Shown here: piece by piece, positions 31,980-43,736 of the stretch | Layout: each line of letters starts with the position of its first letter | How positions within the stretch are numbered: the stretch's first letter is position 1 | Position numbers and translations under genes: made by a program | Source: Branchiostoma lanceolatum | Taxonomy: Eukaryota > Chordata > Leptocardii > Amphioxiformes > Branchiostomatidae | Assembly (NCBI RefSeq): GCF_035083965.1 | Contig: NC_089725.1 | Coordinates: 31,802,524-31,866,523, forward strand | Direction of reading: 5' to 3' | Length of the DNA stretch: 64,000 nucleotides | Notes under the pieces: model-generated | The model's input: the letters and a program-made list of their open reading frames with translations, nothing else | Told to the model about the DNA's origin: nothing | Databases searched by the model: none

Positions 31980-32968
31980 CCTAGGATCGTTTAATCTCAG
32001 TCGTTACGGGAGAAGTGTCGGCCTGGTCGAGAGGAACTGGTCGAGAGTTGATCGGACGACGGCGCCGCGTCACGACCGGGCCTGAATGGGCGCTGCAGAA
32101 CCGCGGGCTAATGGTGTTGACTCAGGACGGAGGGTTTTGTGCGGAAGGATGGGCGCATTCACAAAAATAAGGCAGAAAACAAACAAGGAGGTGAGCTGAG
32201 GTGGCAGCGCGACGTTCAGCCGTCACCACAGGGTCACAGGTGAACCGCCGGACGTCCGGACGCGTTTTCCCGCGTTAAAACCGAGGAGAGATAACGCGAA
32301 CTATCGTCTGCAGCGCCCGCATAGGCCGGAGCTCACGTCCCCGGGGTCCAGGCGTGTGCATTGTGTGCCGGGCGGCTTTGTTCCGTGCATCTGAACCTGA
32401 CTGACTATCATGCCACGTAAATGTCACTGGCAGCGCTATTCAGGGAACGGCCATTGACTGAGCTGCAAGCTACAGGAACCCTGAACTGAGCCAGCCTCGC
32501 GTGTGGACCGACGATTTGACGTGGCTAAAAATACGTGATATATCGCCGTGATCCGGATACCCAGCTCGATAGACCGTCGAGCCTCCTGCTCGCTCAGACG
32601 CGAAGAGGACAAGTGCCGCCGAGAGGCCCTCGAGGTTAACGCTACCACCGGGCCCTGCCAATGGCCGCGGCGGCTGCGGAGCCCGCCCGTCACCCGTGAC
32701 AACTTCACCTCGGATATCGACCGCTTGGCTGGAGAGGCGGCGGGCGAAGAGAGAGGTAAGGGTTTTGTTTGCGGGATGTGAAGTGGTGGGAGACAATAGA
32801 TCGGCTCTCCGCTGCTCTCCGGACATCTGTCTGACGCCTTGCTGCTCGGATTAAAAAGGGGCGCACGTTTTTCCGCGCGCGATCAAACCTTAAGAGAGGA
32901 AAAGCCGACAGGGTGCAGAAGCGGAGTCAGGCCTGTAGCAGCGGGTTCGAGTCGGAAACCGCAGACCG
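31980..32968 (+). promoter_or_regulatory. GC/CpG-rich region, candidate promoter and leader exon of the 37.9 kb gene
   Basis: GC-rich with many CpGs. It ends in two good donors, GAGAG|GTAAGG at 32755/32756 and GACCG|GTGAGT at 32968/32969. The coding exon of the downstream gene begins with a strong acceptor (pyrimidine tract, TTGCAG at 37857-37862), so a leader exon about 4.9 kb upstream would fit. Frames on both strands here are not credible genes. Confidence 0.4.
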
Positions 32969-33010
32969 GTGAGTCTTCTGTCATGACCACAAAGCCACCG
33001 TGGCGTGGTT

Positions 33011-33202
33011 TGAATCTCCAAGCAGATGTTTGATAGCTCCGGCTTGTTTAAACGCTAGTTTTTGCCGCAGCGTTTCATAGGTCTCTAAGATAAGTGGAGG
33101 TGGTCTGAGATTAGTGGGAGCGCTAGAGCTAAACAGAAGTACTGCATGTTGCAGAAACGCACGGTTAACAAGCCGGAGACTCTAGCATCTGCCTGGAGAT
33201 TA
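33011..33202. mobile_element. MITE, TAATCTCCAAGCAGATG family
   Basis: Left TGAATCTCCAAGCAGATG, right CATCTGCCTGGAGATTA. Inner arms share TAGCTCCGGCTTGTT or TAGAGTCTCCGGCTTGTT. Flanks GGCGTGGTT and GGCGTGGTG match 8 of 9. Confidence 0.8.
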
Positions 33203-33399
33203 GGCGTGGTGGGGCAGAATAGGTCGGCATTCCGGGATAGAATCGTGTGTAGCAGCGTTAATTAAGCACGGTAATGGTCACAAAAATGCCTTGTTGTCTC
33301 AGTACAGTACAGTCCGACCCTTTCATTCCCACCGAAATAATGGAACGGTCTTCTCCAACTGACCGTTTGACAGACCGTTTTTTTCTACGACAGTGTCGT

Positions 33400-33990
33400 C
33401 AGGGACAGGAATTCCTCAGTTGTTGTGTAGGACCATGTATCGTTCTGTCATCGTTTTCGCGGTATGTCAGTCTGGATGATGGTTCAGGATGTTTGTTATT
33501 CCCGGTAATACGTAAACATGGAACTACAAACAAACAGAAATGTCCAGTCAGGTGCGTCTAGGGTGGTTGCCAGGGGGTGATCTGACGGCTCGTTTCTTAG
33601 TCCCATCGACAGAGGGCATTCTCAAGTTGTTATGTACGACTCATAGATCATTCTGCCAGCTTCTTTCGGGCGTGTCAGTCCAGATACAGACAGAGAAGTT
33701 CATTTTGTAGATGGTTACGTTTAGGACGCCTTGCTGTCCTCGGTATTACGTAAACGCGGAACTAACAACAAACAGGGGGAGTTTGGTTGGCTTGTTTCTT
33801 AGTCCCATGGGGGGAAGTTTCTCAAGTTGTTATGTACGATACATAGATCATTCTGCCAGCTTCTTTCGGGCGTGACAGTCCAGATAGAGACAGAGAAGAT
33901 GACTTTGTAGATGGTTACGTTTAGGACGCCTTGCTGTCCTCAGTATTACGTAAACGCGGAACTAACAACAAACAGGAGTGTTCTATGGTT
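33400..33990 (+). repeat. ~200-bp tandem repeat, three copies
   Basis: CTCAAGTTGTTATGTACGA recurs at 33621 and 33821, exactly 200 apart; a diverged first copy (CTCAGTTGTTGTGTAGGACC) starts near 33415. Each unit carries TTACGTAAACGCGGAACTA or a variant. Confidence 0.85.
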
Positions 33991-34639
33991 GTTGTCAGGA
34001 CGGTGTTCCGGCATTTGGTAATCTGTGCGATTAGTCGAACCCTCTCAACTATTTTACCGCTCACTAAATCTTTAGAATTAACCCTGCCACCGATCCGCGT
34101 TTGTAATCACAAATTACTGACCCTTATTTTCTGTCGTAACCTTTTCTTAAACCTTAATATCAAGTAGATATTCGAAATGAAAATTGCTACGTCTTCAGCT
34201 GACTGCCCCTATGCGGAAAGAAAACAACATGTCACACAGAATGAAATCTTGTTATGATTTCTCAGAATATCTACCTGGAGATCAGAGTATTCCCCATGAG
34301 ACCTTATCGTCACACGGGCGAGGTCTGTACGGGCCTCCCTCGCCCTTACACCGCCGTAAGCCAGGGATTGTGCCCGGCGCGTCGGCGCTAAGCTAGCGTG
34401 CACAGCCACCGATAACGCGAGAAAATATTTAGTTGGGATTATGTCCTGCAACAATGAGCTGAAGGTTAGGCGCTAAGTGGGTGAATGGCGATCTATGCCC
34501 ACCTAGATGCCCGGTCCTAATAGACCATTCAGCCGCGCTTTCGGTCAATTTTTCGGGTATCTTGGTAGAGATCCGCTGTCCAGTTGTATCTCATAGGCCT
34601 GTAGCTATGTGTGCATTGACACTGTTGAGTAAACACTGT

Positions 34640-34745
34640 ATCATTTTATTTCATTTTTATTTATTTATCCAGGGCCTAACATATCGCCAGAAGGGCGGTT
34701 TTCAACGTGCCCTGTAGCCTAGTGTAGGCATACATAATCAATACA
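34640..34745 (-). mobile_element. retroelement tail-like sequence
   Basis: T-rich TTTATTTATTTATCCAGGGC, then CGCCAGAAGGGCGG. It resembles the start of a reverse-oriented truncated retroelement; the family is unknown. Confidence 0.3.
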
Positions 34746-34889
34746 TACTGAAGTGACAAAATATAAAAGCTACTGAACAACTTAGGTACAATAGTGATAA
34801 AAGTGCGAGGTAATGTACTTCAAGATAATATGACAAACTAATGACTTACATAAAACAAGCCAAATAAAAGTAACAAATGTAACAAATGT

Positions 34890-35960
34890 AACGATGTATC
34901 ACGACATCGTTATCATATAAGATATTCAGACAATAAAACCAACGAGAATTTCAATAGGCCTCTCTCTCTATATATATGTTCAGGTATGAAGAACTAAGTA
35001 CATTATAGATAAGTCATTGACACTGTTGAGTAAGCATGGCATCGGGACATCGTTATTATATAATATATTCAGACAATAAAACCAACGAGAGTGAATAACA
35101 AAAGGCTGAATTTCAATAGACCTTCTATATGTACATAGGTTCAGTCATGAAAGACCAAGGACATTATACATGTAGAAAGTCACTCATACTTTGGCCTCGG
35201 GAAATTGTTATTATATAAGATATTCAGACAATGAAACCAACGAGAATGATGAAAGAATAACAAAAGGTTGAATTTGAATAGGCCTTCAATATATATATAT
35301 ATATTCAGTTATGAAAGACTAAGTACACTATAGATAAGTTATCGACACGTTTGAGTAAACATGACCTCGGGACATCGTTATCATAAAAGATATTCAGACA
35401 AGGAAACCAACGAGAATGAATGACAAAAGGCTGAATTTCAATAGACCTTCTATATATATAGAGAGATTCTGTTATGTAAGACCAAGGACACTATAGAGTC
35501 TAAAATATACTGTCCTTGTAAAGACGGAGGTGTGGAAGGTAACGTCACATGGTTATATTTGTTTGTGCTTAGCATTGTTGAGTCGTGCGTCGCTATGGAG
35601 ACCAATCTGTAACACGTTAAACTTTGCCGTTGTCGTGACCCCTTGTATGGCGGAGGACATGGCATCGGGGCAGCGTTGTTATATCAGATATTTGGACAAT
35701 AAAAACAACGAGAATGACTAACACAAGGCGTAGTTTCAATAGGCCTCCCATATTCAGGTTCTATTATGTAAGTCAGACCAAGGACACCATAGAGCCTAAT
35801 AACAGTAAAGACGGAGGTGTGAGAGGTAACGTCACATGGTTATGTTTGTTTGTGTTTTGCATTGTTGAGTCGTACGTTGCCATGGTGACCGATCTCTTGA
35901 ACGTTAAACTGTGTCGTTGTCGTGACCACTTTTGTGGCGGAGGACGTAAATGTTTTTACT
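34890..35960 (+). repeat. complex tandem repeat, units 143-300 bp
   Basis: GATATTCAGACAATAAA-type anchors occur at 34921, 35064, 35219, 35389 and 35687. Each is followed by ACCAACGAGA and GAATTTCAATAGRCCT, an (AT)n stretch, and GACCAAGGACA. The last units gain an extra block (AGACGGAGGTGTG, GTAACGTCACATGGTTAT) that itself repeats at about 35523 and 35810. Confidence 0.85.
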
Positions 35961-35984
35961 ACTGGTTAGACGTTGTGTCTTTGG

Positions 35985-36130
35985 GACTTTCCTCACTCCA
36001 TCAAGACGTAAATGGATACGTGTGGTAAAGGCGGTGGAAGGAGAATACCCTACACACAGTGGAAGACAATTCACTGCTCCTACGGCATCAAAAACGCTAA
36101 CCTTAACTATTTTACCAATGGTTAATGATG
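35985..36130 (+). mobile_element. SINE fragment
   Basis: TTTCCTCACTCCATCAAGAC, then GTAAAGGCGGTGGAAGGAG, as in the SINE at 1440-1705. Confidence 0.55.
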
Positions 36131-36649
36131 TAACGAGATTTGTTCTTAAGTAACAGTTGTAGATACTATCTCGGAGTGCAGCTACGGACTCAACTCAGTT
36201 TTAATGTCATATGTTTCATTTCTTCCTGTGACCACGTTTGTGGCTTGAAATGTAGTTTAGTAGACACCATACGTGTGGATATGAAATCAATGAGCTTATA
36301 AACGTTTTAACCCTATAAGGTTATGACTGCTTGTCAGTGACCAGAATTCACCCACAGCAAACATACAAAACGCACCTGTCAGGGTGATTGATTGATTGAT
36401 TGATTGAATGGTTAAGGCTTGAAAATTCCAGTCCTAGCGGTCAGGTTCATTCAAACCCACCCGACTGTGAAAAACAAGCAAATAACGAACAACATGTAAC
36501 TCATAGCCTCAACAACAGGCTTTATGAGCGTGACTGACGTTCTCATTTGGCTGACTACGATTGTGCTTGATCACAATTTTCACCCATCGGCTAAAACGCG
36601 AAGCAGCATTACAATCCAACAGAACCTGGGTCATATAATGGGGATATTT

Positions 36650-36720
36650 TGAGTCAAGTAAAAGTTTATTGCACAACAATTGCATCAGGAACAATGCATA
36701 GCAATTGTCGTGGAATATCA
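36650..36720 (-). mobile_element. retroelement 3' tail
   Basis: AGTAAAAGTTTATTGCACAA followed by CAATTGCATC. Similar short tails (TTTATTG plus a repeated GCTAATTGC) lie near 13300 and 39890, and a forward one (TTGTTGTGCAATAAAGTTTG) at about 44215. Confidence 0.35.
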
Positions 36721-37329
36721 ACAACTACGAACTATTTATTGATTAGATATAACGGTAAACATTGAAATATATAGCAGTCAAAATTACAAAAATAGACAAT
36801 CATACTACATACAATACGAAGAGGACTTAATTATGTCAAAAAATGGATGCAGAGTTGAGAGGTGGAGCTCAGGCCGAGTTTGTTAAAACTACGGGGTACC
36901 GATGGCCGATCTTGTAGAAAACGTGACCCATGGTCAGCGATTTGATTTATTCATTTGGCTGTAAAAAAGTACAGCCAGGGCTACCCAACTAGCCGAAGGC
37001 TATTACAAAGGTTAAGCCCTGAGAACAATATTCAAAATTCAATACAAATTTTCACAAAGCATGTCAAAACACACATGAAGGCTTACACAAAACGCAAAAC
37101 TGAAATACATAGAAGAAAAAAAATTAACCATAATCAAAATCAATTAATTATGGTCAGCGATAAGGCGATGGCCGTTCCAAAATGGCGACGACCGTTTACG
37201 TGACGTTAGCCGTGGAGGCTAGCCGCGGTCTGCGGTCTCACGGTGCATTATCGTCTGCGTTACCATGGCGACGGCGCGACACCTGTTTATCTCTGCACAA
37301 CTGGTCCGCACGCTTGTAGGGTTACCAGT

Positions 37330-37696
37330 CATCTCCAAGCAGACGTGTGGAGCCGGCTTTGAAGTTGTTGAAATATGTTTACAAAATGTTTTGTTGAGTC
37401 TGAAGTATGTTGGTATTGTCCCACACTCTGGAAGACTTACGCTTACAAATCAAGAAGGTTATTATCTGGTTGAAATTCAGAGTACGTATTGATTTAAAGC
37501 CGCTCAGAAGACGATAATTCAAAATATATTGGATTTGTACGTCTTTTGCAGCGTTTCGTGCGCCTCTCTAGTAGTGCGCTTTCTTATCAGGTAGGCAGAG
37601 GGGGCAGAGAAAAGGGTATTTCAACAAATTGAAATAAAAATACACCCAAAAAGAGGTACAGAACAAGCCGGATCCACCCATCTGTTTGGAGATCAG
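37330..37696. mobile_element. MITE, ATCTCCAAGCAGACG variant
   Basis: Left ATCTCCAAGCAGACGTGTGG followed by AGCCGGCTT. The right end, reverse complemented, is ATCTCCAAACAGATGGGTGG followed by ATCCGGCTT. Confidence 0.65.
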
Positions 37697-37941
37697 ACCG
37701 TCGTGTTACTGTATACTTGTGGGAGTTAGAAAGCGTGCAAGTACGCATGTACAAGTTCACAGTGCCCACTCTGTCTACTGTCGGCCTGTCTACCATTGAC
37801 CGTCACCGAGTCAACACGCCAACTGAAAGTAACTGTTGTTCGTCTTTTCTCTCTCCTTGCAGTGGACCGGAGTAACCCAGCTGTCGCCCCTGGCAACGGG
37901 AGTCCCCCGGACGTCCCGTGTGAGCGTGCGGGAACACCGAT

Positions 37942-38616
37942 ATGGAGAACGGCGGCCAGGCGCTGATGCGGGAGGCGTCGGGCGCGGACTACTCGCAGTT
38001 CTCCCGCCAGCGCCGCCCGGGAGGAGATGACATCGACGAGATCGTGCAGATCGTGCGGCAACAGGAGGACATCGGCACCGACAGGGACGCCGAGCTCTCC
38101 CTGAAGAAGTTCGCGCCCTTGCCGGGGATAAGGAGACAAGACGGCGCGAAGGAAGACTTGAAGGAAGACGAGGAGGACCCTGTAGCGGCCGACTCGAGAC
38201 AGTTCTACGAGAGCGAGGACGTTTTGTCGAGCATGTCGCCCCCGGAGTGTGACAGCCCGCTGCCGTCGCCGAGAGGATTGCGCGGCCACGCCTCGGATAA
38301 CAACCTGTACGGGAAAATGGAGAGACTCTCCTTGAAGAGAGACAACAACAACGCGACCACCAGGGTGGACTTCGACGCGGACTTGTTGGCCGTCTCGACG
38401 GGGTTCGAGTCGGCGCTGTCCCGGCAGCGGCGCAGAACTCGCTCGGACCCTTGCCGGAAGCCGCGGTTTAAGGGCATGCGGCTGCCGCCCATCGCCATCA
38501 TCCACATGCCGGACCGCCCGTCCGCCCCCGAGCCCACGCACACGCCGCCGCTGGACGACTACGACTTCGACTGCAACGACGAGGAACCCATAGACCATAT
38601 AGATCCGGGGCACTAG
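37942..38616 (+). CDS. 224-residue acidic disordered protein, paralog of the 30.2 kb gene
   Basis: The coding region is a single exon that begins after a strong acceptor at 37861-37862; 79 bases of leader precede the ATG, and an in-frame TGA at 37921 bounds the start. Residues 31-42 read IDE then IVQIVRQQE, and 57-63 FAPLPGI. The same two motifs stand in the same order in the gene at 30179, at similar spacing. Residues 70-90 are acidic. The middle contains SSMSPPECDSPLPSP, a basic LSLKRDN stretch and an R-rich block (RQRRRTRSD). The tail has RLPPIAIIHMPDRP and ends very acidic (DDYDFDCNDEE). Probably soluble and largely disordered. The stop codon is shared with the first unit of a 26-bp tandem array. 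No named family recognised. Confidence 0.75.
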   Translation: MENGGQALMREASGADYSQFSRQRRPGGDDIDEIVQIVRQQEDIGTDRDAELSLKKFAPLPGIRRQDGAKEDLKEDEEDPVAADSRQFYESEDVLSSMSPPECDSPLPSPRGLRGHASDNNLYGKMERLSLKRDNNNATTRVDFDADLLAVSTGFESALSRQRRRTRSDPCRKPRFKGMRLPPIAIIHMPDRPSAPEPTHTPPLDDYDFDCNDEEPIDHIDPGH

Positions 38617-38771
38617 GGCAGAGGTCAAGGTCAGGACTCTAGGGCAGAGGTCAAGGTCAGGACTCTAGGACAGAGGTCAAGGTCAGGACTCTAAGGCAGA
38701 GGTCAAGGTCAAGACTCTAGGCAGAGGTCAAGGTCGCAGGTCAGGACTCTAGGGCAGAGGTCAAGGTCGGG
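38615..38771 (+). repeat. 26-bp tandem array of AGGTCAAGGTCA motifs in 3' UTR
   Basis: Six units start at 38615, 38641, 38667, 38693, 38719 and 38751 (unit 5 is longer). Units 1-4 contain AGGTCAAGGTCA, a direct repeat of the nuclear-receptor half-site without spacer that also holds TCAAGGTCA, the extended half-site of NR5A/ERR receptors. Units 5-6 have one change in the second half. Confidence 0.9.
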
Positions 38772-40240
38772 TTATAATGTCAAGTTCAGAGTCCGAAAGT
38801 TATTTGTTCATAACCAAGAAAGGCTTCTTGCCCTACATAGCCATATAGGCCAACTTCATGTGCAAAATGTGTATATTCTTTTGTTTCTACTTATTTCTTT
38901 CCTTGACGGTTCGTTCATGTGGAAGTATCAAGTCGTGTCGTTCGCAAAAAAACAGACCGTCGTTATATTATGTCAATCTTGAACTGTCAAATATTCGTGG
39001 TTGCATCAACCCTCATAGTTTCGACGGATACCCTAAGGCGGACACATAAAAAAACGGTGTTGTCTAGATCATGTCTTGAACACCTGGATATCTAAAGCGT
39101 GTATACCTCGGGGATTATTGATGCGGCATTTATATAGCAGATCTCTGTAAATTCTCTTTCTTCAACGTGTGGCGGTCTTAGGATATCCGGCGGAATCATG
39201 CTAAACTTACACATGGACATGTGTGTGGAAGACGAGTATGGTGTGTACTAACATATTCTATCAGTCTGGGATGAGACGGCTCGCCATGCTGGGGATGTTG
39301 CAACAGGCGTTTCATTTGTGGTACTGTTACGTGTCATGGGGGAGGGGGGCGTCAGAAATCTGCACCGCCTCTGGTCCTGATTCTAAAGACGATTCCCTGA
39401 CTACATGTACGCATTGAATACTGATTAAAAATCTTTATATACAAAACATTTAAGTGTACGATAAAAGTGTACATTACGAAAGGAAACCTGGACTTTGGTC
39501 ACCCTTCAAGACATCGAAACCCATTGAGTGTTCGTCACCAACTGTCACAGTGTAGTTATTCAGTGTGGAACGACAGAGGAATGTAGTACTGTACGACCTG
39601 TTTACATACATGAACCCTTCGCTGTAAGATTTACAATTATGTGAACATTTCTATTGAAGTAAACTATGTCTCTGATGACACCAAACTCTGGCGATGTTCT
39701 TTGTGCTGAAGTTCGCTATTGACTGTAGAAAGGGAGCTGTCAAGGCAAGTTGTTGTTGACGGAAAGCCTTCCAGTTTATTCAATAAGTTTGAAGAATGGC
39801 CCCGTCGAGCCAATGAAGTCGTAGAAAATTGTAGATGTATCATCCCCTACATCCTTTCCGGGATGACCCTGTTCATCGCTGTCAATAAGAAAGCTTTATT
39901 GCAAATTGCTGCCCGTAGGCTAATTGCAAGTACATGTACATGTAACACGGAGAGGACGGACAGATAATGTTGAACAGTAGACATGTGACCACTCAACTCA
40001 TAACTACTTACACTAGGTTCTACTTATTGGGTTCGGCATCTTTTTCCGAGACAGTGGAAGACGAATGATACCACTTTTGGTCAATTGGGCGGTTCGCTAG
40101 AAAATCATGATATAGAAAACGGGGTCCATCAGAACACAGCAGAAATCAGCAAGTGTCAGTCTCACTCTCAAAAGAAGACGATATCAAAACGTCCGTCAAG
40201 GAGCCTGCAACCCAGCGAGGTACGAAGAAGGGCCCTGTTA
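38772..40240. other. 3' flank of the 224-residue protein gene
   Basis: An ATTAAA variant poly(A) signal occurs at about 39423. Otherwise only a retroelement tail-like stretch near 39885-39950. No gene seen. Confidence 0.35.
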
Positions 40241-40473
40241 GGGCCCTGTCACACGTGTGCGTATATTCAAGTACGTATGAGTTCCGCTGTAACATTTTGT
40301 TGGTTTAGGTAAAGTTTGCGGGGAGGAAGTTGTTTTCTACTTTGACCCTCCGTTGAGCAGTCTAGTTACCAAACCAAAGAAATTACTTATTCGGCTGCAA
40401 ACTTAACCTAAACCAAAAACATGTTGATACGCAACTCACGCGGGCTTGTATATACGGACACGTGTGACAAAGG
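40241..40473. mobile_element. MITE with GTCACACGTGT ends
   Basis: Left GGGCCCTGTCACACGTGTGC, right CGGACACGTGTGACAAAGG. Inner arms share GTTGGTTTAGGTAAAGTTTG and its near complement; related to 9128-9340. Confidence 0.8.
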
Positions 40474-41930
40474 CTTTATATTATTCACAATCTTTGGATA
40501 GTCGCGCATGTGCCGTACAAAATTCAGCCGTCTCGTTATTGAACAGGCTGTCCTTAATCCTTGTCGAAGATTAGTTTTGTCATAGCATGTTTCTACAACA
40601 TCAAAATCGTACAAAATCAATCTACAACGAATGTGACCGCGCTGTCACTACACGACAGTCTACAGACAGTCCTTTATTGTTGTCAGGTCTGACTTCTCTT
40701 CTCAAAAGCCCCATAGACCTGTCGGCGGCCATGTTACCTTGTCACCGTTGTGGGCCCACCACCTGAAGTAACAATGTCAAGGTGAGTCTGATCTGCAAGA
40801 GTGCTTGACAAATCCGTGGCGTGTTTACCTTGGCACAAAGCGTCTTGAGAGGCGTCAATGGGTCCAGAATTCTCGAGATGTCTTCCCGAGTTGGCTTAAG
40901 GACCGCTCTAACTCGACACGCCGTGCGCGCATTGTGAGGGTTGTATTGTTGACGGCGTGTCCATAACGTCACATGCCAAACAGCGGGACGGCTTTGTAGG
41001 GGGGGAGGGCGTCGACCTTCAGATCACGTCAAGGTTAAGGCAGAAGGAAAGGTTAGGAAGATGTGCCTGACTTTCTCACGTCTTGTGCGTTTGTCTTAAG
41101 ACTGTTGGCTGCGGTTCGAAGAAGGCTTTGTTGTACTTGTAAATAAAAAGACAGAAAGTTTTGAAATCGACGATTACCAAAGGCAAAGTATAGCCAGACC
41201 GAAGTTTGCAGCCACACCGTGAATGGCACAAAGACGCTGCAGACTGAAGAAATCTATACAGTGCATTGATAAAAATATTGGACAATGGATACTGATGATA
41301 AAATGGCTCTTTTTCTATCTCAAAATTACTGAATTTATCGTAAATTAAACTTCTTGCACGTTGAACATTTTATGTTATGTGTGTTCAGACATTTGTTCAA
41401 CCTTCCTGACCACTTAGCTCACAATGAAGTTACTACCTTTCCCTCAAAACTTTTCTTTTGTTCACACGCTCGCATCAGTTTTGGGGTGCCCATGGGATGT
41501 CATCCATATATGCCCATGGGATGTCATGGCCTAATAAAAGAAAATAATACTAAGTGTAATCAAGGACGGTGTAATCTATAATTATCCCTACTATACGAAG
41601 CAACAAACTTGTTTGTCTGTGGCTCTGCGGTGAATTATTCACCCCGTTTGGCCTTGAATTTCTGCCATTCTGTTCCGTCACCGGCCGAGTCTAGTAACCA
41701 CGAAATGTGCCGCGGACACAAATCACGGCCGCGGGTCTTGGACAAAGGGTAACTTTATTTATGGAGTCGGCTACAGTCGGGAGGACAGAACGGCCCTTTT
41801 GTCCGTCCGCTGGCCTTTGTCCGCTCTCAGATCCAGCCGCCGCGCGGGAAATGTCACGCATACGGGGTCTTGGGGGAGAATACGGTGTTCAAGCAGATGT
41901 GAAAAGTTTTTTTTTTGTCTCAGCAACCCA

Positions 41931-42126
41931 TACTCTCCAAGCAGAGGAGTGGGTCCGGCAGGTTTTTGACGTGTTTTTAGGCGTTTTTGTCGGGCTTTCT
42001 ATTTTGTCATTTTTTTACACATGAGGGTTGGCTAGACAAAAAAAAAAAGACAAAATAGAAAGCCCGACGAAAACGCCCAAGAACACGTCAAAAACCTGCC
42101 GGACCCACCCCTCTGCTTGGAGAGTA
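41931..42126. mobile_element. MITE, TACTCTCCAAGCAGAGG family, perfect 9-bp duplication
   Basis: Ends TACTCTCCAAGCAGAGG and its complement. Long arms share GTTTTTGACGTGTTTT and GTCGGGCTTTCTATTTTGTC. AGCAACCCA flanks both sides (41922-41930, 42127-42135). Confidence 0.9.
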
Positions 42127-42249
42127 AGCAACCCACACTTCTGCAGGCAGTCTCAACGATGAATGTCTAATAAACCTAGTGGCGCGGGGAAGGGAATTCC
42201 GTGTCTGGACGGGCACGCTTCGCACCGATTTTTAAACCGTTTGTAAGGT

Positions 42250-42560
42250 GTTGAAGCGATTACTAGGTAAAGGTAAAGGTAGTCCCATAGCCTGTTGGAG
42301 GCCGTGGGTTGTTATCCACTGTGTCCAGGGCACCGTATTAGGAGGCTTCCACCACCTTTTACCTCCCGAAGTCAGGTACCCATCTTTACACCTGGGTGAA
42401 GTGAGGAAGGTCATGTAAATGTAGTAGACCTTACGAAAGTCGCTGTACTTTTGTTGTGTCAATAAAGATTGTTGTTGCTGTAAAGTGTCTTTCGTAAGGG
42501 CACAACGTCGGTGGCCTGCCAAGAGACACGAGCACAGGACGTTGGGAGTCTGGGTCGAAC
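42250..42560 (-). mobile_element. SINE, reverse orientation
   Basis: The reverse strand shows TTCACCCAGGTGTAAAGATG, GGGTACCTGACTTCGGGAGG and AAAAGGTGGTGGAAG. The 5' head is near 42540. It ends in GGTAAAGGTAAAGG-type simple sequence. Confidence 0.65.
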
Positions 42561-42579
42561 GCCAATTTGACGCCACTAC

Positions 42580-42742
42580 AAGCAAATGTGGAAAGGCGAA
42601 ATCGTAACGTTTCTTACGTTCACGTTTAACGTTTACGCCGAGCACCGCTCCTTTCTTCAATGTTCTAGAAAGCCCCAGTGTTCCGGGAAACCGTAGCGTG
42701 AGAAACGTTACGATCTTGCCTCTCCACATCTGCTTGGAGATC
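42580..42742. mobile_element. MITE, ATCTCCAAGCAGATGTGGA variant
   Basis: Left AAGCAAATGTGGAAAGGCGA then ATCGTAACGTTTCT. Right AGAAACGTTACGAT then CTCCACATCTGCTTGGAG. A second inner pair is GAAAGCCCCAGTGTTCC. Confidence 0.65.
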
Positions 42743-42788
42743 TGGGAGAACTGGGGCTTGTCGTGCGGGCGTGGAAAATGCAGCAAGG

Positions 42789-42957
42789 ATAACCTCCAAG
42801 CAGATGTTGAGGTGGTAGATCGTAGGTTTTTACTGGCCTTTCTGACAGCTAGCCGCACTCCGGTCCAGTGTCTGTGGACATGTTGGGGTGAGTCAGCCGT
42901 CAGAAAAGATCGACAGTCAGAAGATGTTACGATCCTTCACCCAAACATCTGCTTTTA
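42789..42957. mobile_element. MITE, CTCCAAGCAGATG family
   Basis: Left AACCTCCAAGCAGATGTTGA, right CCCAAACATCTGCTTTTATG. Inner arms share GATCGTA and its complement and a TCTGACAG/CGTCAGA pair. Confidence 0.55.
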
Positions 42958-43241
42958 TGATATGTTAACTGAAGGGACTACCCTGATGATTTAGGTAAGA
43001 GATGATGTCAGCTCAGAAAACTGAAGAAAAAACATCCTTGATTAACTCATAAGGAAACTGATGCTTTCAGTACTAGTTCAACGTGAGGAAACTTTTATAC
43101 AAAACGATCTTAAAAATAATATTTCCATCGCAATTACATAAACCGCCGTATACAAAAAATATGCTTCATCTTTTACCTCATTCGGGCTGCAACAAATTCT
43201 TCAAACAGACATCCACCGCTACGTACCAGATTAGCTGGAGG

Positions 43242-43392
43242 TACTCTCCAAGCAGAGGTTTGTGGAGAAGATTGTGACCATTTTACCACATGCCCCATTC
43301 TCTATTGTTTTCTGTTTGGTGGAGAGTGCCGACAAAAACCGGTCATGATAAAAAGGTCACAATCTCCTCCACCAAACCTCTGCTTGGAGAGA
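43242..43392. mobile_element. MITE, TACTCTCCAAGCAGAGG family
   Basis: TACTCTCCAAGCAGAGG at left, CCTCTGCTTGGAGAG at right. Inner arms share GGTTTGTGGAGAAGATTGTG. Flanks AGCTGGAGG and AGCCGGAGG match 8 of 9. Confidence 0.85.
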
Positions 43393-43736
43393 AGCCGGAG
43401 GGCGGTTAGTTATACCTGCGGAACAATACAGCTCGAGCTACAGACAGGTAGACAGTGCGGTGCTCCACAGAAGTGTGCCGCCGCCAGGTGAGACAGGTGA
43501 GGGGCTGGCAGGTACACAATGGGCAGGTGTGATGTGCGTGCAGGTGTCATTGACCTGGTGACCTTCAACCGAATGTGACAATGCCACTTTGTCAGCGACG
43601 ACAGAGCGGTCTACTTTTTGAAGCTGAAGGATGGAGAATACACTCACTGCTTTTGTTTGTCGCTATTTGTGCCAAATCGGCTTAAACCATTTATAGATGT
43701 GTCGTTATTACATTTCTACAGATACCATAAGCCCCC

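Noticed and set aside
32436-32826. 118- and 90-residue reverse frames and a forward frame
   Set aside because: Overlapping frames on both strands of a GC-rich patch, better explained as promoter/leader sequence.
33400-33990. CRISPR-like regular repeats
   Set aside because: Adjacent ~200-bp units without unique spacers of constant length; ordinary eukaryotic tandem repeats.
42232-42858. 208-residue reverse frame
   Set aside because: A mosaic of a reverse SINE and two MITEs.
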